From positions 62,001 to 126,000 of the forward strand of contig NZ_SLWS01000004.1 in assembly GCF_004345645.1 (NCBI RefSeq): a stretch of DNA of 64,000 nt, read 5' to 3'. The notes under the pieces were generated by a model. It had not been told where the DNA came from. It searched no databases and saw only the letters and a program-made list of their open reading frames with translations. Position 1 is the stretch's first letter. Each line of letters opens with the position of its first letter. Positions 1 to 8,284 of the stretch are shown one piece after another. This DNA is from Actinocrispum wychmicini. Its GTDB lineage: Bacteria; Actinomycetota; Actinomycetes; Mycobacteriales; Pseudonocardiaceae. The translations under genes were made by a program, and so were the position numbers.

Positions 1-52
1 GCGCACTTGACTGGGGGTCAAGGGGTCGCAGGTTCAAATCCTGTCGTCCCGA
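1..52 (+). tRNA. tRNA-Pro (anticodon GGG), 3' part
   Basis: The gene begins before the window. Visible parts are the anticodon stem CTTGA/TCAAG around the loop CTGGGGG (anticodon GGG), the variable loop GGGTC, the T arm GCAGG-TTCAAAT-CCTGT, the 3' acceptor strand CGTCCCG and discriminator A at 52. CCA is not encoded. The sequence matches the usual bacterial tRNA-Pro 3' half. It is followed by a strong hairpin at 63-104. Confidence 0.93.
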
Positions 53-56
53 CGGT
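11..56. other. attL, 46-bp attachment repeat
   Basis: This is identical to 47221-47266. It runs from the tRNA-Pro anticodon loop to four bases past the discriminator, so integration rebuilds the 3' end of the tRNA gene. Position 10 (A) differs from 47220 (G), and position 57 differs from 47267, which sets the repeat limits. Confidence 0.92.
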
Positions 57-62
57 TGCGAG

Positions 63-107
63 GAAGCCCTCTGACTTGGCTGAAACACCAGGTCAGAGGG
101 CTTCTTT
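63..107 (+). terminator. Hairpin terminator behind tRNA-Pro
   Basis: The stem GAAGCCCTCTGAC (63-75) pairs with GTCAGAGGGCTTC (92-104), followed by a short T run. It lies on the element side of attL, so after integration the tRNA transcript would end on an element-borne terminator. Confidence 0.8.
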
Positions 108-151
108 GTGGGTTTGTGAGGCTCGGATCGTGATCTCCGTTGTCCGGGTTG

Positions 152-200
152 TGATCGAATATGGGGCGGTTGTGGGGCGGGGTTGCTCCATATTCGATCA
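152..200. repeat. Perfect 13-bp inverted repeat between attL and the integrase
   Basis: TGATCGAATATGG (152-164) is an exact reverse complement of 188-200, with a 23-base GC-rich loop. It lies between attL and the 3' end of the integrase (251). It could be a terminator of the integrase transcript or an accessory site for recombination; the sequence does not decide. Confidence 0.7.
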
Positions 201-250
201 TGGTGGCGCGGGTCCGCCTCTCGTGTTTGTGCTGGTCTGGGAGTGGTGTG

Positions 251-1511
251 TCAGCTGGTGTGGCTGGTGGGTCCTTGACCGTTGCTGCGGGGTTCAGCAG
301 CGGTGTCGAGGTGTCGGCGGATGCGTCCGGTACGCATTGGGACCGGTGGTGGTGCTGGGTGCTCGGCGAGGGCGTGTCGTGCGTCGAGCCAGGCGTGTTT
401 GAGGGCGGCTTGGATGCGGGCTTCGACTTCGTCGGCGACGTGGCTGTAGACCTCCACGACACGCTTGTCGAGGCGGTGGCCCAGTCGTCGGGCTTGGGCG
501 ATTTCGGGGATGTCGGCGGCGATGAGCCAGGTCTTGTGGCTGTGTCTGAGTTCGTGGAATGTCAGGCCGGGCCGGATGGGGGAGAGGCGCACGGTGGGGT
601 GTGGTCGGGTGAGGTTGCCGTCGAAGGCAGGGTTGAAGGTGCGTGGGCGCCACGTGTGCCGCCAGAGGAAACCGCCGGAGTCGCTGGGAAAGACGACCGA
701 GTGGGTCGTGAGTGGCCAAGTGGTGTTTGAGCAGTACGGCCAGGAATACGGGCAGTGTGACCGTACGGGCGCTGGCTGGTGTCTTGGGTGGGCCGAGCCA
801 TTGACGGTGGGCGGTTTCCTTGAGTGCTCCGACATCCGGATCGATGACGATGACTCTGTCGTCGGGGTGGGTATTGAGACGTTGTAGCCCAGCGAGTTCA
901 CCCCAGCGGCATCCGGTCCAGGCGGCGGTGATGATCAGGAGGGCGCTGGTGCGGTTGTGGAGTCGTTCGGCTTGTTGGGCCGCACGCAGAACTTCTTCGG
1001 GTGTGGCCCAGAGCATTTCGTGTTGGATGTGGAAGGCGCGTTTGCCGCGGTTGTGGTGGGGATGGATCGGGTTGACGGGAAGCAGGCCGTCCTCGACGGC
1101 GTCGCCGAGGATGCGACGGAACAGGCTGACGATGCCTTCCACGGTGGAGTGTTCGTATCCTGCGTCGTGCAGTTTGATGGACCATCGGTTGATGTCGCTG
1201 GAGCGCAGGTTCCTCAGTGGGAGGATGCCAAAGCGTGGGGCGATGTGTTTGCCAACGAGGTAGTGGTAGTTGTCGAGCGTGGTCTCGTCGACGTTGAGGG
1301 TGGTCCACCAACAGACCAGCCACTCGTCCACAGTGGTGCGACTGCCTGTGAGACCGCGGAAGGCGCGGCGCTGTCGATCGTCGTCGATTTCATGCGCACG
1401 GGTTTCTGCGGTTTGCTGGTCGGTGAAGCCGCCTTCGGAGGCGACGAAGCCGCCTGGCCGGCGGTAACGGACTCTCCAGTGCTGGCCGCTGGTGTGCTCT
1501 ACCCAAGACAT
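251..1511 (-). pseudogene. int: Tyrosine integrase of the element, frameshifted
   Basis: This is a phage-type tyrosine recombinase expected to excise and integrate the element at tRNA-Pro. Start ATG 1511 has a good ribosome site (GGAGG about 8 bases upstream). The N-terminal DNA-binding part and the first catalytic Arg (context TGCRWGEL) are read in one frame. The box HELRH, the later LGH and the catalytic Tyr (VYSHV) are read in another. The two frames join cleanly if one C is removed from the CCC run (GGG at 703-705 on the plus strand), giving THD-HSVVFPSDSGG. Its 3' end points at attL, the normal arrangement. Either the gene is dead or there is a one-base sequence error. Confidence 0.85.
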
Positions 1512-1752
1512 CACAAACCTCCTGCACGAACGGGCCATGTGCTTGAGGCGAACATTCGGCTCGCTACGGATGGAACCCGGCAAGTCCGCCACGGCAGACC
1601 AGCTCAGGGTTCGGCCCTGGCGGAACAACCAAGCTGGAGTGGGACCAGACCGGTGGCGGTTTCTCTGAGTTCATCCAAACCACCCGCCTCTCCTACGCCG
1701 TTCGGGCATGAAGTGAACGCCCGGCGGTGAGTCCGTACTTCCAGCCGCCTCC

Positions 1753-2430
1753 TCAACCGGCTCTTGGTGAGGCGAAGTCCGGCGGTTCTTCCGCGTCTGG
1801 AGGTTGGTGACCAGGAGCGGGCGGAAGCGGACGGCCTCTTTCCCGCAGCCAGGTGTAGTACTGGTGTCGGACGGTCTCCTCTGCCTGATTCCAATCATCC
1901 ACTCGTCTGATTGGCGCGGGATCCATGTGCTTGTTGGTGGAGTTGGTGAATGCGATGACAGCTTTTCCGCGAGCTTGAAGCGTTTCGATGTTCGAAGGCG
2001 TATCTTCGATGTATATATCGGCTTCAACGAGGGCCTTGTCGCGCATGAAGCATAGGTCCCAATATGGGATACCATGCTGGTCCAGCCAGTCGACCGTTTG
2101 TGCTACAGCGGCTTTGTGGAAGTATCGGATAAACAGGCGGTGGGTAATGATGCGGATGCGAACGCCCTCGGTGCCGAGTCGACGAATGGATTGGGCAGCT
2201 CCGGCAATAGGATTGGATGACAGGAACAGGCTACGTTGTGTTACCGCAAATCGATGCAGTCTTGTGTACTCGTTCGGCAGTAATCCCCATTCCGGCAGCT
2301 CGTAGCTGACTTCTTCGGTGAGAGTGCTGATGTCGACGCCACGCCACTCGGCCATGACCTCTCGCATCCGTCCGTAGAAATCCGCGCAGACGCCATCGAG
2401 GTCAACACCGAATACAAAGTCGTCTTTCAT
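1753..2430 (-). CDS. HAD-superfamily 5'-nucleotidase-like protein
   Basis: The 225-aa protein opens with the HAD catalytic motif DLDGV (nucleophile Asp10, acid Asp12) and has a later THR segment and an EDTPSN motif typical of 5'(3')-deoxyribonucleotidase and related cytosolic phosphatases. It probably removes phosphate from nucleotides or a small phosphorylated metabolite; the substrate cannot be read. Start ATG 2430 is preceded by GGAGG four bases away, and this Shine-Dalgarno sits in a hairpin (see 2434-2452). It is the first cargo gene inside the integrase. A nucleotide-degrading role in defence is possible but unproven. Confidence 0.75.
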   Translation of the reverse strand: MKDDFVFGVDLDGVCADFYGRMREVMAEWRGVDISTLTEEVSYELPEWGLLPNEYTRLHRFAVTQRSLFLSSNPIAGAAQSIRRLGTEGVRIRIITHRLFIRYFHKAAVAQTVDWLDQHGIPYWDLCFMRDKALVEADIYIEDTPSNIETLQARGKAVIAFTNSTNKHMDPAPIRRVDDWNQAEETVRHQYYTWLRERGRPLPPAPGHQPPDAEEPPDFASPRAG

Positions 2431-2433
2431 GTC

Positions 2434-2452
2434 GCCTCCTATTGTTGGAGGC
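2434..2452 (-). promoter_or_regulatory. Hairpin sequestering the Shine-Dalgarno of the HAD gene
   Basis: In the mRNA, GCCTCC (2452-2447) can pair perfectly with GGAGGC (2439-2434) across a 7-base loop. The 3' arm is the ribosome site, four bases before ATG 2430. This could hold translation low unless opened. Confidence 0.5.
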
Positions 2453-2941
2453 ACGTCGGAGAAGCGCGTGTCGCAGGTCTGCTTCGGCGTGTCTTCAGCT
2501 GTACTCGACGAGTTCGTCCTACTGGGACGGTGTGTTACGGTCCAATCTGGAGGTGACCGAATCGATACGTCATGGTTGAGGTCTTGTGTCCTGGGGGAGT
2601 CTGGCTCCCCGACCTCTGGGGGTCCTTTGTGGTCCGGCTGGCACTGGGCTGTGGGTTTGACATCACTGGACGTGTGTCTTCGCCCAGGCCGCAGTATCGG
2701 CACTGGCGTAACCCGTGGGCATTCACGGTTTTCTGAGGCGCTGGCTTCAGCGTCGGCGCGAAGGGCGTAGCGCTGTTTCCATGCAGTTGTCTGTTGTTGG
2801 GCTCGAGCGTTGGTCCGGATTTCCTGCAGTGGAACAGTTTCCGGGCTCCCGCGACAGGCGGACCACCGTCGTAGGTGGCGTGATGGCAAGACCTCTGCGT
2901 CTAAAGCGCGCCATCACTCCGTGCTTGGGTAGTGGCGGACG
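2453..2941. other. Gene-free interval
   Basis: About 490 bases lie between the PIN-like gene and the HAD gene, both read leftward. Open frames here have no recognisable composition or motifs. One GC hairpin (GGGGAG 2594-2599 with CTCCCC 2605-2610) may end transcription of the PIN gene. Nothing else was seen. Confidence 0.5.
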
Positions 2942-4243
2942 TCAGACGAGTAGAAGTGGAACCAATTCCTCAGTGAGGGTGAAACCGGAAGCCCATCCGA
3001 ACTTCTCGTGGTCGTACCTGGTTCCCAAAACGTCGAGGGCTTCTTCAGGTATGACGCCACGGTCTCGAAGTTCCTGGACGATTCGTTTGATGGGTCGGGT
3101 GAACCCCTTGAGCTGGCGTCGCTCCGGATCGTATTCGCCGAGCTCGTATACGTCGTCGCGGCTGATGTAGCCGCCTTGTTTGGCAGCCTGCCGGATTGCT
3201 GCCGCCTGGACCGGCGCCTCACGGTCGAGTCGGGTTAGCAGCTCGCTGATAGCCCCGGCATTCCAGCCGCCGGTCGGCAAGTCGCCCTCGTCGGCGAGCG
3301 AGCTATTCACCCGAGCAACAGATTCCGATGATCCCTCATGCACTGAAATCTGGAGAGCGGCCTTGGCATAGTCGAGCAGGCGATTTGGTTGCAGCATGAA
3401 CAACTGCACTCCTGCGCGCTCTCGAAGCTCGTTGATGAGATGAGGGTGCGGGCCGCGGAGCTCTCCCCGTTCCATCCGCCACCAGTCCGGCTTGTTTTCC
3501 GCGGTCACGATCAGGACGTCACGACGAACGATTGACGCTTGCTGTAGCAGTTGTTCCCACACTAAGTAGTCACCTACGGCTCCGTCGAGCCCCTTGGCCT
3601 TGACGTCGCAGAAGCCGGGTGCTATCTCTGCTTCGAGTCGCCGCTTGCCCTCGTCGATCAGTCGTTGGTATTCGTCCTCGTTGAGGCGCGGGCCAACTCG
3701 TCCGTCCAGAATCGGCTCGAGCTCGCCGAGTAGTGAGTCGCTGTTGGTGTCCTGAGCGAACGAGCTGACCTGGTCATCCTCGTGTTCCTCGATCGTGTCC
3801 CGGATCGAGTCGAAGGCGGTGCGCAGTGTCTTGACCATCGTGGCCGTGTCGTCGCTCGACAGCGATGCGAGTTTCGCCCACTGGTTGATTTGCGTCAGGG
3901 CGTTGCTGCGCTGTGAGTCAAGCTGCTTCAGGGTCTCGGCGGTCCGTCTAGGGTTCCGCAACACCCCCTCTCGACTGTTCCAGAACTCGTCAATCACCCG
4001 TTCGGGTATCCAGAGATTGGGTTGCAGCGCGTGCAATACGCTCAGGAAGTCGGCCCGTGCCTGGGCGGTGTACCGGTAGAGGTTGAGCAGCACATTGGTA
4101 TCCAGTACTACCAAACCGCTGGTGAGCACGTTTCGGTACTCGGCGTCAGTGGGTGTCCGGTACATCTCGTACCCGTCAAACAACCCCCGACCCTGCGCCG
4201 GAGATTGGTCCTCTGGTGGAACTTGTTCAACCACGTCGGCCAT
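2942..4243 (-). CDS. PIN-like domain protein (predicted RNase)
   Basis: The 433-aa protein (from ATG 4243) has the PIN-like pattern LVVLDTNVLLNLY (acidic Asp48) followed about 35 residues on by WIPERVIDEFW, as in the PIN_8/DUF4935 group of large PIN-like proteins. A later VTAENKPDWW segment fits the second acidic strand. These proteins are predicted metal-dependent RNases and turn up in defence islands. The C-terminal 120 residues are helical and of unknown role. The longer frame to 4339 would overlap the divergent kinase promoter, so the internal Met is preferred. It is divergent from the kinase with 97 bases between starts, suggesting joint control. Confidence 0.7.
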   Translation of the reverse strand: MADVVEQVPPEDQSPAQGRGLFDGYEMYRTPTDAEYRNVLTSGLVVLDTNVLLNLYRYTAQARADFLSVLHALQPNLWIPERVIDEFWNSREGVLRNPRRTAETLKQLDSQRSNALTQINQWAKLASLSSDDTATMVKTLRTAFDSIRDTIEEHEDDQVSSFAQDTNSDSLLGELEPILDGRVGPRLNEDEYQRLIDEGKRRLEAEIAPGFCDVKAKGLDGAVGDYLVWEQLLQQASIVRRDVLIVTAENKPDWWRMERGELRGPHPHLINELRERAGVQLFMLQPNRLLDYAKAALQISVHEGSSESVARVNSSLADEGDLPTGGWNAGAISELLTRLDREAPVQAAAIRQAAKQGGYISRDDVYELGEYDPERRQLKGFTRPIKRIVQELRDRGVIPEEALDVLGTRYDHEKFGWASGFTLTEELVPLLLV

Positions 4244-4340
4244 CTTGGACGAAGAAGTGGTCGAATGTAAAGCCTCTAATCCGCCACACCAGATGTGGAT
4301 CACGTGGCAAGATTGGTGACCGCCGACCGAGGGAGTCACT

Positions 4341-5411
4341 GTGCCCAGTCAGATCGCGCAGCTACCGGAACGTATCGGCCCGTACAAGATCCGAGTTTTG
4401 CTCGGTGAGGGCGGCATGGGCGTGGTCTATCAGGGTGTTTCCCCAGCTGGCGAGATTGTTACCGTCAAGCAGATCCGCGGTGTCGTTCTCACCGATCATG
4501 ACAAGGCTCGATTCCACAGCGAGATCGAAGCTCTCAAGATCGTCTACGGCGCGCGCGTTGTGCCCTTTATCGCAGGTGACAGTGCCCCAACCGATGAGGA
4601 TCCCTGGCTGGCGGTCAAGTACATTCCAGGTGACACCCTCTGGGAGTACGTCAACACCAACGGACCGCTGGAGCCAGTGCTCGTCGCGATCATGGGCGCC
4701 GCACTGGCGGAGGGTCTCCAGTCCATCCATAATGCCAACCTACTGCACAGAGACCTGAAGCCCCGCAACATCATCCTCGGCCACGACGGACCGTTCGTGA
4801 TCGACTTCGGCCTGGCGTTGCTCGCCGAAACCAAGGTCCGTAGGGCGGAGGACGCTGGCAGGCTGACCGCTCCCGGCGACACCGTCGGCACCCTCGTGTG
4901 CATGCCCCCCGAGCAGGTGCGAGGGGAGCCCCTCTCAGCAGCAGCTGATGTTTATGCGCTCGGCGCGACCTTGCTTTATGCCGCTACTGGCAACTATCCG
5001 TATGAAGCGCCCAACCAGTTCGCCCTGTCGGTGCAGATCAACTCTCCGTCGGTTGCACCAAACGTGACCCTCTTGCCGCCCGCGTTGCATCCACCCATCA
5101 CGACGATGCTGGCAATGACCCCGTCGGACCGTCCGAGTCTGAGCCAGGTCACGGCCACCCTAGTCCAAATCGTCAACGCGGCCGGTTTTGACGCTCAACG
5201 CGCGCGCACGCTGCTGCGGCACACAACGGCGCGGACGACGCCGAGGGAAGCCGAGCCCGTGACAGCAAGCGCTAGCGAGAGTCACCAGCAGGAAGTGAGC
5301 GTCCCCCGCACGGGGAGGGAGCCGCTGTATTCCAGTACACCGTCGCCGAAAGGAGTGCTGCGCGCCGCGCGCAAGCTGCGCGTGGCGTACGCGAGAGATG
5401 CAGCGTTGTAA
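4341..5411 (+). CDS. Hanks-type Ser/Thr protein kinase, soluble
   Basis: The 356-aa protein has a complete PknB-like kinase domain: glycine loop GEGGMGVVY (22-30), ATP lysine Lys43, catalytic HRDLKPRN (Asp138) and DFG (Asp155). The last 80 residues are basic and Ser/Thr-rich with no membrane segment or sensor domain, unlike the housekeeping PknB. Start GTG 4341. It lies 71 bases upstream of the SNF2 gene on the same strand and divergent from a PIN-like nuclease gene. That setting suggests it signals to, or controls, the helicase-methylase operon; this is inference from context. Confidence 0.88.
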   Translation: MPSQIAQLPERIGPYKIRVLLGEGGMGVVYQGVSPAGEIVTVKQIRGVVLTDHDKARFHSEIEALKIVYGARVVPFIAGDSAPTDEDPWLAVKYIPGDTLWEYVNTNGPLEPVLVAIMGAALAEGLQSIHNANLLHRDLKPRNIILGHDGPFVIDFGLALLAETKVRRAEDAGRLTAPGDTVGTLVCMPPEQVRGEPLSAAADVYALGATLLYAATGNYPYEAPNQFALSVQINSPSVAPNVTLLPPALHPPITTMLAMTPSDRPSLSQVTATLVQIVNAAGFDAQRARTLLRHTTARTTPREAEPVTASASESHQQEVSVPRTGREPLYSSTPSPKGVLRAARKLRVAYARDAAL

Positions 5412-5482
5412 CGCAGTAGAGCTAACTTTCCGAGCCACCCGGCGGATACATACCGCGGGGGTGACGTGGACGAGGGGTGTGC

Positions 5483-8284
5483 GTGACCGAGACGGAGACT
5501 GGTGGGTTAGCACCAGGAGCCCAGATTGTCGTACGTGACGAGGTTTGGCTGGTCCGAAACTGCACTCGCACTGAGCATGACGGCGACAAGATTCGCGCCA
5601 TCGGGATATCCGGGCTGGTCCGCGACCAGGAGGCCACCTTCTTCACCGAGCTGGACAAGGTGCAGCTACTCCAGCCCGAGGAGACCCGGCTCGTGGCGGA
5701 CGCCAGCCCGCAGTTCAGGGCCAGTCGCTTATTCTTGGAGGCCGCATTACGCCGGACTCCACTGCCGCAGTCGGAGCGGCGGCTGGCCATGGCCGAGAAG
5801 TTCCTGCTCAAGCGCAACCCATACCAGCAGCGTCCAGCGGAGATGGCGCTTGCGAACCTGCGGCCGAGGCTGCTGATCGCCGATGTCGTAGGCCTCGGCA
5901 AGACCATGGAGATCGGGCTGGCGCTGGCGGAGCTGATTCGGCGCGGTCGGGGCGAGCGGATCCTGGTGGTCACGCCACAACAGATCCTCGACCAGTTCCA
6001 GCGCGAGCTGTGGACCCGGTTCTCGATCCCCCTGGTCAGGCTGGACTCGGTGGGCATCCAGCGCATTCAGCGGGAGATTCCGGCCGGCCGCAACCCGTTC
6101 ACCTACTTCAAACGGGTCATCATCTCGATCGATACGCTCAAGAGCGTCGGCAAATACCGGCATCACCTGGAGAACATCCACTGGGACGCGGTCGTCATCG
6201 ACGAGTCGCACAACCTGTTCGGCGGGTCCAGCTTCCGGGCCCAACTGGCCAAGGTGCTCGCCCCACGCACCGATGCCCTGCTGCTGGCCAGCGCCACCCC
6301 ACACAACGGCGACCGCGCGTCCTTCGCCGAGCTGATCGACCTGCTGGACCCGGCTGCGATCGCCGACCGCGACAACTACAAACCCGGCGACATCGAGCAC
6401 CTGTACATACGGCGCACCAAGATCAGCCCTGAGGTGCGCGACCACGTCAAGGACAACTGGGCCGATCGGAGGCCGTCCGTGCCGATCCGGTGCGCAGCGA
6501 CCACCGCCGAGGAACGGATCTTCGCCGAGCTGACCGAACGCTGGCTCGCGAAGGACTCGCAGCTGGGCACCGGCAAGGACCGCAAGCTGTTCCCGTACAA
6601 CCTGATGAAGTCGTTCCTGTCCTCACACCGGGCACTCAGCGACACCGTGACAGCGCGCCTGAAGACACTGGCTGGCCGGATTTCGACGCAGGACACGGAG
6701 CCAGAACGGATAGCTTTGGAACGCCTCCGTGATCTCGCCGACGGCGTCACCGATGACGGTTCGGCGAAGCTAGCCGCGCTGGTGACGAAGTTGACCGAGA
6801 TCGGTGTCGGCCCCGGCAGCACGACGCGAGTGGTGGTGTTCTCCGAGCGCGTGCCAACGCTGAAGTGGCTCGCCAAGACTCTGCCTGGCCGGCTCGGATT
6901 CCGCGGCAAATCCGCCAACACCGCCGTACAGGTGCTTCACGGCGGTGTCTCCGATCAGCAGGAGCAGGAGATCCTGGAGCAGTTCCGTCTCGCGTCCACG
7001 CCCGTGCGCGTCCTGCTCACCGGCGACGTGGCCTCCGAGGGGGTGAACCTGCACGACCAGTGCCACCACCTGATCCACTACGACCTGCCATGGAGCCTGA
7101 TCCGCATCGAACAACGCAACGGCCGTATCGACCGATTCGGTCAGCGCAAGCAGCCTCAGTTCGCCGCCATGATCCTCACGTCTGCCACGCCTGGCGCCAA
7201 GGACGACACCACGGTGGCCGAGAAGCTGCTGGCCCGTGAGCAGGCGGCGCACCTCAGCCTGGGAACGGCCGAGACCGTGACCGGTCTTTACGACGCAAAG
7301 GCAGAAGAGGACCGACTAGTTCGGGATCTGCTTGCCGGAAAGACGGCGGAGCAGTCATTAGACGAGTCGCCGCAGCACGACGTGCTAGCCGAGTTGCTGG
7401 CGCCGACCGTTCAGCCAACAGCAGGCGCGAGGGCAGCACAGGTGTCCCAGCCCAGCTTGTTCGCCAGCACCGCGACCTTCGTCGACGAAGCGTTGCGCGA
7501 GCTGTATGGCACGGGGAACCCGCTGGGAGTCACTCGCGAGGATAACGTTCTCAGGTTGATCCCACCGGACGACCTGAAGCGCAGGCTTTCAGTCCTGCCG
7601 CCGTCCTACCTCAAGGAACAGCGGATCAACGAGCGACTGCTGCTCACTTTCGACCGAGACACCGGGGACGACCAACTGGCCAAGGCCGTCAGCGGCGCGA
7701 AGACGACGTGGCCGGCCGTGAGCTTTGCCAGCGATCTGCACCCGATGATCGAGTGGTTGGTCGACAAGGTACTGGTGCGGTTCGGCCGGTTAGAGGCGCC
7801 GGTACTCGCGGCACGGGTGACCGAGCCAGTGGTGCTGGTACAGGGCATGTATTCCAACGCGTTCGGTCGGCCGACCGTCGTGGAGTGGATGGCCGTGTCG
7901 GGGTTGCCGGACCAGCCGATCGTGCGCCCGATGTTCGAGGTTTTGGCGGAGGCCGAGATCGGGCCGAACATGATCAATAAGGGACATCTGGAGGACATGA
8001 CGACCTTGCAAGGATTGGTGAAACCAGCGGTGGCCGCTGCGCGCGGGTATCTCGCAGCGCGGCGCGCAGAGTGGGATACCGGGATCGCCCAGCCTCTGCA
8101 AGAACATCTCCACCGGCTGAACCGCTGGGAGCAGCTCAGCTTGTTCGACTCCGGCACGATCACCGCGCGCAAGCAGGAAATCGTCCGGGACACAGTCAGT
8201 GAACAGCGTCATCTCGCCAACTCGCTGCGCACCTCAGGCCAACCGTTCCTGCGAGTGCTTGCGGTGTTGGAGGCCGGGGCGTGA
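5483..8284 (+). CDS. SNF2-family helicase, DrmD-like
   Basis: This is a protein of about 930 aa (GTG 5483 is preferred over GTG 5477 because the GAGGGG site is then five bases away). It has the SNF2 motifs: Walker A DVVGLGKT near residue 135, Walker B DESH near 240, SATPHNGD near 270, and a helicase C domain with GDVASEGVNL and QRNGRIDRFGQ near 520-545. It is a DNA-stimulated ATPase predicted to move on duplex DNA. It is the first gene of a four-gene block in which every stop overlaps the next start. SNF2 plus giant adenine methylase matches DrmD-DrmMI of class I DISARM; orthology is inferred from order and domains. Confidence 0.85.
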   Translation: MTETETGGLAPGAQIVVRDEVWLVRNCTRTEHDGDKIRAIGISGLVRDQEATFFTELDKVQLLQPEETRLVADASPQFRASRLFLEAALRRTPLPQSERRLAMAEKFLLKRNPYQQRPAEMALANLRPRLLIADVVGLGKTMEIGLALAELIRRGRGERILVVTPQQILDQFQRELWTRFSIPLVRLDSVGIQRIQREIPAGRNPFTYFKRVIISIDTLKSVGKYRHHLENIHWDAVVIDESHNLFGGSSFRAQLAKVLAPRTDALLLASATPHNGDRASFAELIDLLDPAAIADRDNYKPGDIEHLYIRRTKISPEVRDHVKDNWADRRPSVPIRCAATTAEERIFAELTERWLAKDSQLGTGKDRKLFPYNLMKSFLSSHRALSDTVTARLKTLAGRISTQDTEPERIALERLRDLADGVTDDGSAKLAALVTKLTEIGVGPGSTTRVVVFSERVPTLKWLAKTLPGRLGFRGKSANTAVQVLHGGVSDQQEQEILEQFRLASTPVRVLLTGDVASEGVNLHDQCHHLIHYDLPWSLIRIEQRNGRIDRFGQRKQPQFAAMILTSATPGAKDDTTVAEKLLAREQAAHLSLGTAETVTGLYDAKAEEDRLVRDLLAGKTAEQSLDESPQHDVLAELLAPTVQPTAGARAAQVSQPSLFASTATFVDEALRELYGTGNPLGVTREDNVLRLIPPDDLKRRLSVLPPSYLKEQRINERLLLTFDRDTGDDQLAKAVSGAKTTWPAVSFASDLHPMIEWLVDKVLVRFGRLEAPVLAARVTEPVVLVQGMYSNAFGRPTVVEWMAVSGLPDQPIVRPMFEVLAEAEIGPNMINKGHLEDMTTLQGLVKPAVAAARGYLAARRAEWDTGIAQPLQEHLHRLNRWEQLSLFDSGTITARKQEIVRDTVSEQRHLANSLRTSGQPFLRVLAVLEAGA

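Noticed and set aside
2431..2889. N-terminal extension of the HAD protein
   Set aside because: The extra residues are Pro/Arg/Ser-rich with no HAD features, while ATG 2430 has a ribosome site and starts right before the catalytic motif.
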